NCBI GenBank assembly: GCA_964019335.1
Contig: OZ025711.1
Coordinates: 372,001 to 436,000 of the forward strand
DNA: 64,000 nucleotides
Reading direction: 5' to 3'
Source: Diplonema japonicum
Taxonomy: Eukaryota; Euglenozoa; Diplonemea; Diplonemida; Diplonemidae
Position numbers and translations under genes: made by a program. The notes beneath the pieces were generated by a model, which saw only the letters and a program-made list of their open reading frames with translations, had not been told where the DNA came from and searched no databases. Shown piece after piece: positions 9,863-18,714 of the stretch (its first letter is position 1; every line of letters starts with the position of its first letter).

Positions 9863-11134
9863 CACATTCTCGAGGTCAACCTTGCCAGAGCACATGGTGG
9901 CAGACTCAAGGGCGAAGGCATCAGCTCTGACAAGTTCAGTCTCAGCCATGAGGAGGTCGATCTGACAGTGCACTCTATCGACACCGGTCCTGCCGCAGGT
10001 AGTAGTCGCGTTGCTCATCAGAATGATAGCAGTGGTAAGAGAAGAATCGGCGGTGGCAACGTGCCTGCCACACCTGGCGGTCGGGTCACCGCACTCACCG
10101 ACAGCCCTCTTCGAGTCGGTGCTCGCGGCCCTCACGGCGGTGGAAGCGGTGGTGACAGCAGAAGTGCATTCGGCAGCAGTGCCATTCCTGCACGCGGCAG
10201 AGGCAGCGATGACAGCACGACTGGCCTCACCCACGCGTGTCACGACCAAGACAACCTCAGCCTCACAGACGGGGGTGCCGATTGTAAAGTTGCTCTTGCA
10301 GTCCGTTGTGGCAAGGATGATGTCCTGCACAGCGTGGCCGAGGTCGTCGCTGACGTCCAAGAGGTCGACGATGCACTGCGCCTTGTTTCCAGTGTCGCTG
10401 CAGTCAGCAGTTGCCTGGGCCAGCTTCTGCGAAGTAGATGCAATGGCAGCAGTGGCGGCGGTGATGTCCTGGGCGCATGCGGTGCCAGCACCGCCGCAAG
10501 CGGTCACGGCTTTGCTGACGGCATTCGAAGCATCGGCAACGTTGCTCACCACACCCGAAATGTCGGCTGCGCACTGTGCGCTGGTGCCGTTGTTACAAGC
10601 AACGATGGCTTCCTGAAGGTAGTCACCAGCCTCACCCAGATCGGTAAGCGCTATAACGATGAGCTCTTCACAAGCAGGGGTTGCAACCTTTTTCGCAGTC
10701 TTGCAATCCTTGCCAGCTTGGTTGAAGCCAACGGCGGCTCTGGTAAGCTGGGTGCCGACGGAAACCAAAGCAGCGTTGCATTCAATCTCGTTCTTGGAGC
10801 AGTCAGCCTGGGCCTTGGACACGAGGGGGGCAGCGTTGTCGAGGGCAGTCTGCGCAACCGCAACATCCTTCCCGCAGGCGGCGGTAGTGGGTCCACACTC
10901 CTTCGCGGTGGCGTTGGCAGTCTTTTGAGCCCCGGACACGGCAGAGGCGACGTCGTTCACCTCCTTCGTGCAGTTCGCGCCCATGCCTTGGTTGCAGGTC
11001 TGCGCAGCCTTCAGAACGAGCGAGGCCGCATGGGCAACACGCGCGGTGCTGAGGGTCACTGAGGCTTCACAAGCAGGGCCCCCCTGGAGAGCTGCTGCTG
11101 AGGCGGCCATGCACATCATTAAAAAGAAGCGCAT
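8636..11134 (-). CDS. Secreted cysteine-repeat protein A: six 8-Cys modules of C-x24-C units
   Basis: 832 aa. A hydrophobic signal peptide (MRFFLMMCMAASAAALQ) is followed by six modules starting at Cys22, 155, 290, 429, 567 and 702. Each module holds eight Cys as four C-x24-C units separated by loops of 5-9 residues; all 24 intervals are exactly 24 residues. The x24 stretches are Ala/Thr/Val-rich and look helical. Loops are short and rich in N-G-T and N-A-T sequons (CTNGT, NATTTC). There is no C-terminal hydrophobic tail (ends CKNATRVL), so it is soluble or held by other means. By inference it is a rod of disulfide-stapled helices. I recognise no known family. The gene is next to three paralogues and shares DNA blocks with B. 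A TATAG acceptor lies 19 nt before the ATG. Confidence 0.85.
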   Translation of the reverse strand: MRFFLMMCMAASAAALQGGPACEASVTLSTARVAHAASLVLKAAQTCNQGMGANCTKEVNDVASAVSGAQKTANATAKECGPTTAACGKDVAVAQTALDNAAPLVSKAQADCSKNEIECNAALVSVGTQLTRAAVGFNQAGKDCKTAKKVATPACEELIVIALTDLGEAGDYLQEAIVACNNGTSAQCAADISGVVSNVADASNAVSKAVTACGGAGTACAQDITAATAAIASTSQKLAQATADCSDTGNKAQCIVDLLDVSDDLGHAVQDIILATTDCKSNFTIGTPVCEAEVVLVVTRVGEASRAVIAASAACRNGTAAECTSAVTTASTAVRAASTDSKRAVGECGDPTARCGRHVATADSSLTTAIILMSNATTTCGRTGVDRVHCQIDLLMAETELVRADAFALESATMCSGKVDLENVDTPVCEAEVVLVLTRINDAARDLVSASSTCTNGTNDACKAAVATATHAVTSANTDARRAVGECGDPTARCGRHVATASSSLEIAVILMHNATTTCGRTGIDKVHCRIDLLMVDTEVARAAAFAAEASTMCNGKKAEKVGTAVCEAEVALVLTRVGDAGRDLGSANSACTNGTSAECKSAVAASSTTVRAASTDSKRAVGECGDPTARCGRHVAVADTSLDTAVILMHNATTTCGRTGIDKVHCRIDLLMVDTEVARGAVFAGEAATMCAGKKVGSQICNAAITVGAARMAAAFESVLKASEACTNGTDTSCHDAAGKAQTAVDAVSKAVNTTVAECPKTGTCHTELVASQTALTGAVSPAAAAADKCGTSGDKIACRTDLLQVSAQLTKGAAELNLANKDCKNATRVL
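10696..11119 (-). repeat. Block shared with 14393-14816 (first module)
   Basis: About 424 bases covering module 1 and most of the signal peptide match 14393-14816 (offset 3697). The match resumes over the ATG and first 5' UTR bases after a few differences. Confidence 0.75.
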
Positions 11135-11897
11135 TTTGTCTTTTGTGATTGCCTATAACGTGATTGAAGAAGACAGTGAAAAGAAAAGAAACGGAAAAAA
11201 AAAAAAACGAGGAAAGTAAACAGATTGACAGGATCAAGAAGCACAAGGGGAGTAGGAGGTAGGCTATAAATGCCTTCGTGGAACGGAGGATAATTGTAAA
11301 CAGACACGGTGAAAAAGTAGAGATTCGATCGTTTGTAACATCTGTTGCAACATCCTGTTAAACTACTATAGCCCCCTCTTCTTTTTTTTTCTTCTTCTTT
11401 TTTACACTTGCACCTTCCCACTCCGCATACGACCCCCCTTTTTTGCCCTTATCTTCGTTCATGCCATCCTGCTGATCTTACGAAACAAGGGGAAAAAAGA
11501 AGAAGGGAACATGGGAGGGGTGTGGATTTTCTCTCTAAAGCGATCAGTTCTTTTGCTACTATTTCCTTAGGAATAATGACCAGAAGAAAAAAAGAAGCAA
11601 GAAAGAAGATCACATTTCAGAAGGGAAAAAGAGGGAAAGTTACGAGTGGGGGGGGGGGGGGGGGGTCACAAACGAATAAATCTGATACACATGAAAGGAA
11701 AAGAGAAACAAGGGTTTCATACAGTAAGCACGCATGTAAATACCAAGGATCTAAACGCACCGATGGCGCATTTATCAAAAGGGGACAATCACGCTGGGCG
11801 GGATGCAGGAAGACCTGTCCCAAGAACACTCTACACCCTAACCGCGGTAAAAAACACAAAACAGAAACCCAGAAAGGAAGACTCATTCATTCGTTCA
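11135..11897. other. Spacer between repeat genes A and B
   Basis: Contains the pyrimidine-rich upstream region of gene A, and an 18-base G run at 11648-11665. No gene is supported. It is not similar to the A or C flanks beyond the first bases of the 5' leader. Confidence 0.55.
11153..11157 (-). promoter_or_regulatory. Possible splice acceptor TATAG before repeat gene A
   Basis: A long pyrimidine-rich stretch on the sense strand ends in TATAG, 19 nt before the ATG at 11134. Paralogue B has a CTACAG at the same 19-nt distance. Confidence 0.4.
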
Positions 11898-14831
11898 TCA
11901 CAGCACTCTGGTCGCATTCTTGCAGTCCTTGTTGGCAAGGTTCAGCTCAGCAGCACCCTTGGTAAGCTGAGCGCTGACTTGGAGCAGGTCAGTCCTGCAG
12001 GCGATCTTGTCGCCAGAGGTACCGCACTTGTCCGCTGCAGCCGCCGCGGGTGAGACAGCCCCAGTGAGAGCAGTCTGCGAAGCAACCAGTTCAGTGTGGC
12101 AGGTGCCTGTCTTGGGGCACTCCGCAACAGTCGTATTCACCGCCTTGCTCACTGCGTCCACAGCCGTCTGTGCCTTCCCCGCAGCGTCGTGGCACGAGGT
12201 GTCCGTCCCATTCGTGCACGCCTCCGAAGCCTTCAGCACGCTCTCGAAAGCGGCCGCCATGCGTGCAGCACCCACAGTGATGGCTGCATTGCAGATCTGC
12301 GAACCAACCTTCTTCCCAGCACACATTGTGGCTGCTTCCCCAGCGAACACAGCGCCCCTGGCAACCTCAGTGTCCACCATGAGGAGGTCGATCCTGCAGT
12401 GAACCTTGTCGATGCCGGTCCTGCCACAGGTGGTGGTCGCGTTGTGCATCAGGATCACAGCGGTGTCGAGGGAGGTGTCGGCCACAGCAACATGCCTGCC
12501 GCACCTGGCGGTCGGGTCACCGCACTCACCAACAGCCCTCTTCGAGTCGGTGCTCGCGGCCCTCACGGTGGTGGAGGAGGCAGCCACAGCAGACTTGCAT
12601 TCTGCGCTGGTTCCATTGGTGCAAGCAGAGTTGGCAGAGCCGAGGTCCCTGCCAGCGTCACCAACACGGGTGAGCACGAGAGCAACCTCAGCCTCACACA
12701 CGGCTGTCCCGACCTTCTCAGCCTTCTTCCCGTTGCACATGGTCGAAGCCTCAGCGGCGAAGGCGGCGGCCCTGGCAACCTCAGTGTCCACCATGAGGAG
12801 GTCGATCCTGCAGTGAACCTTGTCGATGCCGGTCCTGCCACAGGTGGTGGTTGCGTTGTGCATCAGGATCACAGCAATCTCAAGAGACGAAGAGGCGGTG
12901 GCAACGTGCCTGCCGCACCTGGCGGTCGGATCACCGCACTCACCCACAGCCCTTCTGGCATCGGTGTTGGCAGAGGTGACAGCGTGGGTGGCAGTGGCAA
13001 CGGCGGCCTTGCAGGCATCGTTGGTGCCGTTGGTGCAAGTGCTCGAAGCAGAAACCAAGTCACGGGCAGCGTCGTTGATACGGGTCAGCACCAGCACCAC
13101 CTCAGCCTCGCACACAGGGGTGTCAACCTTCTCAAGGGCGTTGGGTCCACCGCACATGGTGGCAGCTTCAATCGCGAACACATCAGCCCTGACAAGCTCA
13201 GTCTCAACCATGAGGAGGTCGACGATGCAGTGGGCCCTGTCGATGCTGCCCTTGCCGCAAACAGTGGTGGCATTGATCATCAGAATCACAGCAATCTCAA
13301 GGGCGCTGTTGGAAGTGGCAACGTGCCTGCCACACCTGGCGTTCGGGTCACCGCACTCGTTAACAGCGGCCTTGGCGTCGATGTTGGCGGTCGTCACAGC
13401 AGCACTAGCAGTGGCAACAGCGGCCTTGCACTCGGCGGTGCTGGAGTTCCTGCAGGTAGTAGTTGCGGCAGCAGTGGCTGTCACGGCCTGAGTCACACGA
13501 GTAGTAAGAAGAACCACCTCAGCCTCGCACACAGGGGTACCGACATCTTTCTTGGCGACAGCGTTGGAGCCACCGCACATGGTGGCAGCTTCAATCGCGA
13601 ACACATCAGCCCTGGCAAGCTCAGTCTCAACCATGAGGAGGTCGACGATGCAGTGGGCCCTGTCGATGCTGCCCTTGCCGCAAACAGTGGTGGCATTGAT
13701 CATCAGAATCACAGCAATCTCAAGGGCGCTGTTGGAGGTGGCAACGTGCCTGCCACACCTGGCGTTTGGGTCACCGCACTCGTTAACAGCGGCCTTGGCG
13801 TCGATGTTGGCGGTCGTCACAGCAGCACTAGCAGTGGCAACAGCGGCCTTGCACTCGGCGGTGCTGGAGTTCCTGCAGGTAGTAGTTGCGGCAGCAGTGG
13901 CTGTCACGGCCTGAGTCACGCGAGTGGCGAGAAGAACCACCTCAGCCTCGCAGACGGGGCCGTTTTCCTTCTTGGTGGCAACGGCGTTGGAACCACCGCA
14001 CATGGTGGCAGCTTCAATCGCGAACACATCAGCCCTGGCAAGCTCAGTCTCAACCATGAGGAGGTCGACGATGCAGTGGGCCCTGTCGATGCTGCCCTTG
14101 CCACAAACAGTGGTGGCATTGATCATCAGAATCACAGCAATCTCAAGGGCGCTGTTGGAGGTGGCAACGTGCCTGCCACACCTGGCGTTTGGGTCACCGC
14201 ACTCGTTAACAGCGGCCTTGGCGTCGATGTTGGCGGTCGTCACAGCAGCACTAGCAGTGGCAACAGCGGCCTTGCACTCGGTGGTGCTGGAGTTCCTGCA
14301 GGTCCTGGTGGCGGCAACAGTGGCTGTCACGGCTTGGGTCACGCGAGTGGCGAGAATCACCACCTCAGCCTCGCAGACGGGGGTACCAAGTTCAGTCTTG
14401 CAATCCTTGCCAGCTTGGTTGAAGCCAACGGCGGCTCTGGTAAGCTGGGTGCCGACGGAAACCAAAGCAGCGTTGCATTCAATCTCGTTCTTGGAGCAGT
14501 CAGCCTGGGCCTTGGACACGAGGGGGGCAGCGTTGTCGAGGGCAGTCTGCGCAACCGCAACATCCTTCCCGCAGGCGGCGGTAGTGGGTCCACACTCCTT
14601 CGCGGTGGCGTTGGCAGTCTTTTGAGCCCCGGACACGGCAGAGGCGACGTCGTTCACCTCCTTCGTGCAGTTCGCGCCCATGCCTTGGTTGCAGGTCTGC
14701 GCAGCCTTCAGAACGAGCGAGGCCGCATGGGCAACACGCGCGGTGCTGAGGGTCACTGAGGCTTCACAAGCAGGGCCCCCCTGGAGAGCTGCTGCTGAGG
14801 CGGCCATGCACATCATCAAGAAGGAACGCAT
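11898..14831 (-). CDS. Secreted cysteine-repeat protein B: seven 8-Cys modules
   Basis: 977 aa. The signal peptide (MRSFLMMCMAASAAALQ) and first module are almost the same as in A. Modules start at Cys22, 153, 294, 435, 574, 712 and 847, and all 28 C-x24-C intervals are exact. Modules 2-4 are near-identical tandem copies (VTQAV type, DNA units of about 423, 423 and 417 bases). Modules 5-7 match the last three modules of A and look identical at DNA level. N-glycosylation sequons recur in the loops (CRNSS, INATT, CTNGT). No membrane anchor is seen. Inference: a secreted or surface helical rod whose module number changes by unequal exchange and gene conversion. Confidence 0.85.
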   Translation of the reverse strand: MRSFLMMCMAASAAALQGGPACEASVTLSTARVAHAASLVLKAAQTCNQGMGANCTKEVNDVASAVSGAQKTANATAKECGPTTAACGKDVAVAQTALDNAAPLVSKAQADCSKNEIECNAALVSVGTQLTRAAVGFNQAGKDCKTELGTPVCEAEVVILATRVTQAVTATVAATRTCRNSSTTECKAAVATASAAVTTANIDAKAAVNECGDPNARCGRHVATSNSALEIAVILMINATTVCGKGSIDRAHCIVDLLMVETELARADVFAIEAATMCGGSNAVATKKENGPVCEAEVVLLATRVTQAVTATAAATTTCRNSSTAECKAAVATASAAVTTANIDAKAAVNECGDPNARCGRHVATSNSALEIAVILMINATTVCGKGSIDRAHCIVDLLMVETELARADVFAIEAATMCGGSNAVAKKDVGTPVCEAEVVLLTTRVTQAVTATAAATTTCRNSSTAECKAAVATASAAVTTANIDAKAAVNECGDPNARCGRHVATSNSALEIAVILMINATTVCGKGSIDRAHCIVDLLMVETELVRADVFAIEAATMCGGPNALEKVDTPVCEAEVVLVLTRINDAARDLVSASSTCTNGTNDACKAAVATATHAVTSANTDARRAVGECGDPTARCGRHVATASSSLEIAVILMHNATTTCGRTGIDKVHCRIDLLMVDTEVARAAAFAAEASTMCNGKKAEKVGTAVCEAEVALVLTRVGDAGRDLGSANSACTNGTSAECKSAVAASSTTVRAASTDSKRAVGECGDPTARCGRHVAVADTSLDTAVILMHNATTTCGRTGIDKVHCRIDLLMVDTEVARGAVFAGEAATMCAGKKVGSQICNAAITVGAARMAAAFESVLKASEACTNGTDTSCHDAAGKAQTAVDAVSKAVNTTVAECPKTGTCHTELVASQTALTGAVSPAAAAADKCGTSGDKIACRTDLLQVSAQLTKGAAELNLANKDCKNATRVL
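13113..14375 (-). repeat. Three tandem about 420-base module repeats inside gene B
   Basis: Units 14375-13953, 13952-13530 and 13529-13113 encode residues 153-293, 294-434 and 435-573. They differ at only scattered bases. Most differences fall in the linker between the last Cys of one module and the first Cys of the next. Confidence 0.8.
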
Positions 14832-15540
14832 TTTGTCTTTTGTGATCAGCTGTAGAGAGAGGGTTAAAGCAAAGGACTAGGAACAAAGGCGGTTCAAGAT
14901 AAAAAGAAGACGGAAAAAGAGGAGGAAAAAAGAAGAAGAGAGGAAATGTTTGCAGGAACAGGCTAAGTGGTCACACGCCACGTCTTGTACATTAACGATT
15001 AGTTTATATTCAGAAACACACTTATGCTGCCAGGGGGAGGGGAGGAACACGCTCGGGGCTTACATGTGGATGCAAATAGAGGCCAAGTTACCTTTGTATA
15101 AATACATAAGGAACAAAAAAAAAAGAATTCAGACTTTTAAACCAAAAGGTATTACAAATAAAGAAATAAGATAGTAGACTTAAGGGAAGAGGCCGCGATG
15201 ATTTGCAGACATAGTATTCTTTTTATTTTTGTCGTTTTTTTTTTAAAATTCTGTACGCACGAATTAAAAAAAAGGGGGGGGGGAGTGACACTTCATATAT
15301 TTTGTTCGCAGGCGAACCCAAAAACGTGAGAAATCAATGGGCGGGACGGACCCTGCACCGCTAGCACTTTACGTGAATTGTCACTTGACCTACTAACGAT
15401 AAGAAAAGCGAGCAGAGTCTGCTTAACTATAGGCCAATAGAGGAGAGTAAGGGGAATGATATGTTGTGGGGTTGCAGGTTAGAACACACGCAAGGGCCCC
15501 TTTGCACATCACGATTGCTTCTTCGAGAAAAATAATGACC
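14832..15540. other. Spacer between repeat genes B and C
   Basis: The part next to gene B is pyrimidine-rich on the sense strand. The rest (about 14990-15540) is of mixed composition with no frame I trust and no RNA gene I can recognise. Confidence 0.5.
14850..14855 (-). promoter_or_regulatory. Possible splice acceptor CTACAG before repeat gene B
   Basis: The sense strand reads CCCTCTCTCTACAG with the AG 19 nt before the ATG at 14831, a good pyrimidine-tract acceptor. Confidence 0.45.
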
Positions 15541-17217
15541 TCACAGGGAATGCGTGGCGTTCTTGCAGGCCGTGTTTGCAAGGAGCAGCTCGGATTCACC
15601 ACTTAAAAGGCTGGTGCTGGAACGGAGCAGTTGAGCCAAGCAAGCGGCATTGTCAACACCGCACTTCTCCGCAGCAATCTCAGCAGGGGCAAGGGCAGCC
15701 ATCAGGGCACTCTGCGCAGCGACCAGTTCAGTACCACAAGGAGCATTTGTAGGGCACTCCACGATAGTCATGTTCACTGCCTTGCCCGCTGCCACCACCG
15801 CGGTGCTTGCACTTGCCGCAGTGCTAGAGCACGTGTTGGTCTGATTGGCACAGCTTGCTCCAGCCTTGGCATTCTGTTCAAGAGCATCCATTATGCGCGC
15901 AGCACCCACAGTGATGGCAGAAGTGCACAACGGCGACGCCATCTCATTCTTCCCAGTGCAGGTGGTCGAGGCCTCACCAGCGAACACAGCGGCCCTCGCC
16001 ACCTCAGTGTCCACCATAATAAGATCGATCTGGCAGTGAACCTTGTCGATGCCGGTCCTGCCACAGGTGGTGGTCGCGTTGTCCATAAGGGCCATGGCGA
16101 TGTCGAGGGAAGTGTCGGTGGTCGCCACGTTCTTACCGCACTTGGCATTCGGGTCGCCGCACTCACCGACAGCCCTCTTCGAGTCCGTCTTGGCAGCAGT
16201 AAGGGTGGTGGTTGCAGCAGCCACAGCAGACTTGCATCCGGTGCTGGTTCCGTTCACGCAGGCGGAGGTAGCAGAGACAAGGTCCTTGCTAGCGTCAACG
16301 AGACGAGTGAGTACAAGAGCGACCTCAGCCTCGCACACAGCTGTCCCAAGCTTCTCAGCCTTCTTCCCGTTGCACATGGTGGCAGCCTGACCGGCGAAGG
16401 TGGCGGCCCTGGCAACCTCAGTGTCCACCATGAGGAGGTCGATCCTGCAGTGGGCCTTGTCCACACCAGTCCTGCCGCAAGTAGATGTGGCGTTGTCCAT
16501 CAGGGCCACAGCTGTCTCGAGTGTCGTGGAAGCAGTGGCAACGTGTTTGCCGCACTTCGCGTCCGAGTCACCGCACTCGCCCACAGCCCTCTTGGCATCG
16601 GTGTTGGCGGCAGTGACCTTGGAGGAGGCAGCAGCAACAGCGGCCTTGCAAGCGGCAGTGCTTGCGTTGACGCAGGTGTTGGAAGCGGTGGCAAGGTCAC
16701 GGGCAGCGTCGTTGATACGGGTCAGCACCAGCACCACCTCGGCCTCGCACACAGGGGTGTCAACCGTCAGGGAGTTCTTCTTGCTACACTGAGTAGCAGA
16801 TTCAAGGGCGAAGGCGTCAGCTCTGGCAAGCTCAGTCTCAACCATGAAAAGGTCGATCTGGCAGTGGGTACTGTCGATACCTGTCCTGCCGCAGGTGGTG
16901 GTTGCGTTGCTCATCAAAGCGACAGCAGTCTCGAGAGTGGCATCGGCCACAGCGACGTGCTTGCCGCAAGTGGCAGTCGGGTCACCGCACTCACCGACAG
17001 CCCTCTTCGCGTCGGTGCTCGCGGCCCTCACGGCGGTGGAAGCGGTGGTGACAGCAGAAACGCACCCGGAGTTATTCCTGCACGCGGTAGAGGCAGCGAT
17101 GACAGCACGGCTGGCCTCACCCACACGGGTGCTGACCAACACAACCTCAGCCTCGCAAACTGCACCCTGCGCAGCAGCAGCAACAACCATGCTCATGAAC
17201 ATCAATGAACGCATCAT
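15541..17217 (-). CDS. Secreted cysteine-repeat protein C: four 8-Cys modules
   Basis: 558 aa. The signal peptide (MMRSLMFMSMVVAAAAQ) is followed by modules at Cys21, 157, 295 and 431, with all 16 C-x24-C intervals exact. Module types follow the order of gene A modules 3-6 (VGEAS, INDAA, VDAS and terminal types) but with clear amino-acid differences. C is therefore an older paralogue not recently converted. It ends CKNATHSL with no membrane anchor. Sequons occur in nearly every module (NATTTC, VNAST, VNGTS, ANQT). Confidence 0.85.
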   Translation of the reverse strand: MMRSLMFMSMVVAAAAQGAVCEAEVVLVSTRVGEASRAVIAASTACRNNSGCVSAVTTASTAVRAASTDAKRAVGECGDPTATCGKHVAVADATLETAVALMSNATTTCGRTGIDSTHCQIDLFMVETELARADAFALESATQCSKKNSLTVDTPVCEAEVVLVLTRINDAARDLATASNTCVNASTAACKAAVAAASSKVTAANTDAKRAVGECGDSDAKCGKHVATASTTLETAVALMDNATSTCGRTGVDKAHCRIDLLMVDTEVARAATFAGQAATMCNGKKAEKLGTAVCEAEVALVLTRLVDASKDLVSATSACVNGTSTGCKSAVAAATTTLTAAKTDSKRAVGECGDPNAKCGKNVATTDTSLDIAMALMDNATTTCGRTGIDKVHCQIDLIMVDTEVARAAVFAGEASTTCTGKNEMASPLCTSAITVGAARIMDALEQNAKAGASCANQTNTCSSTAASASTAVVAAGKAVNMTIVECPTNAPCGTELVAAQSALMAALAPAEIAAEKCGVDNAACLAQLLRSSTSLLSGESELLLANTACKNATHSL

Positions 17218-17359
17218 TTCTTTTTTTTTTCTTCTTTCTTCAAAACTAACCTGTGGTCTCTCTATTTCTCTCTATTTTTATTTTGCGAAATACTAGCGCG
17301 AATAAGAAAAAGGGAAAGAATACTAATATAAAAAAAAAAAAAAAAAAAAAAAAAACGTT

Positions 17360-17824
17360 TCAACGAACAGGTTCACACGTAGCAGCAGAGGTAAGGACGG
17401 GCATGGTGGCGCTCATGAGGTCGGCGAGGACCGTGATGTCAGTGCCGCAGGCCGTGCCTCCGGTGCCTGAGCAGTCCTTGTAGGTTTTATCAAGCTGGGT
17501 TTGGGCTTGGGTAAGGAGGGACATCACTTTGAAGTTGAGCTGGTTGCATTGTACAGAAATATCGTGGCAGTCGTTGATGGCCATCTCCATAGCCCCACTA
17601 GCGTAGCCTATAGTCATGTTGGCGGTGTCAAGGTACTTCTGGCAGGCAGCGGACCCTGTGGCATTCGCCTTCACGGGACATACACCACCTGCATTGTTCA
17701 TGCTATCGATGGTAGATTGAATGTTAAACCCTGCACACGCGTAATCCTTTGGACACAGCATCTGTGTCCACACATTTTCGGCCAACGACAACAGGGACAC
17801 AACAATTAGAATAGTTTTCATCAT
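17360..17824 (-). CDS. Secreted single-module cysteine protein D
   Basis: 154 aa. The signal peptide (MMKTILIVVSLLSLAENVWT) is followed by Cys at 24, 30, 49, 61, 86, 93, 118, 126 and 150. The 24-49, 61-86 and 93-118 intervals are exactly x24, and the last (126-150) is x23. This is the same four-unit module as in A-C with one extra Cys at 30 and a longer first loop. Sequence identity to A-C outside the cysteines is low, so only the spacing betrays the relation. It may represent the ancestral one-module form or a divergent partner. Spacing from gene C is about 140 bases. Confidence 0.75.
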   Translation of the reverse strand: MMKTILIVVSLLSLAENVWTQMLCPKDYACAGFNIQSTIDSMNNAGGVCPVKANATGSAACQKYLDTANMTIGYASGAMEMAINDCHDISVQCNQLNFKVMSLLTQAQTQLDKTYKDCSGTGGTACGTDITVLADLMSATMPVLTSAATCEPVR

Positions 17825-18714
17825 ATGATACAAGGGAAGGGGGGGGAAGAAAAAAAGAAGAAGGAACCCGTGGCTCGCCCACTCCTTTTTTTTTTGTTTT
17901 GCCCCTTTCTGGTGATAATTGCATTGCATTGTGCGGGGTGGGGGAAAAAAAAAAAAAGAAGAAAAAAAAAAAAAAAACAAAGAATGGGAAGTACGATCGG
18001 GGGTATAAGAGGGCAACAAAATATTTTTTTTCTCTCTCTTTTTCTTTCTTTCTTCTTTTTTTCTGCCATGTCTCGCATCTGACCGACCCTGCGCAAACGA
18101 ATAGAAGAAGAAAAATAAAGAAGAAAATAAAAGAGGGGGAGGGGGGGGCTAACAAGTGGGGTGGTGGGGAAGGGAGGGGAAATAAAGCGAAGGGGAGTAG
18201 GGAAATCGGGGAGAAAAAGACAATAATATAAAGGTAGGGGTGAGGGGAGAACAACTAAAGAAGGCTTCTTTTCTGAGAAGGAGAAATGAGGCTGTATTTT
18301 TTTTTCCCCCCTCTCTTCTCCCTCCCTTTTCTTTCTCTTTTCTTTTTTCCCCCTTCCACCTTCTTCTTTTGGCTTATGCAAAAAAACAGTGAGTAAACAG
18401 GGAAATCGAGGGGCTAATAAAGAATGAGAGGGCATACAAAAAAAAAGAAAAGATACAAACAGGTCCCCCCCCCCCCCCCCCCCCACTCGAAATTTAAACT
18501 AATAAATCCTGTGGAGGAGGGGGGAGAAGGAAAAAATAAAAAAATAGAATATTATTCTAGTACCCCTTAGTGGGTGTTGTGTAAGGTGAAGCCCCTCGGG
18601 GCACTGAAGAAGAGGCAGGGGAGTAGGCGCCACGTTCACGCTGGGGTGAGACACCTCTGGTGTAGTCTGTGCACTCTTTATGCAGCTGTTTATTTATTTA
18701 TTATTTTCTTCTTT
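17825..18714. other. Long low-complexity spacer
   Basis: Contains A runs (near 17945-17977), a 20-base C run at 18465-18484, a perfect short hairpin GCCCCTCGGGGC at 18591-18602 and the palindrome TAGAATATTATTCTA near 18545-18559, probably in the 3' flank of the EF-hand gene. No credible gene. Confidence 0.5.

Noticed and set aside
12096-14759. 887-codon plus-strand open frame antisense to gene B, and a 742-codon one at 8834-11062
   Set aside because: They mirror the biased codons of the minus-strand repeat genes, repeat with the same modules, and lack any domain, while the minus frames have signal peptides and exact Cys spacing.
15350-15480. Mixed-composition stretch with a TACTAAC word, considered as a small RNA gene
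   Set aside because: No recognisable RNA fold or conserved motif; left as spacer.
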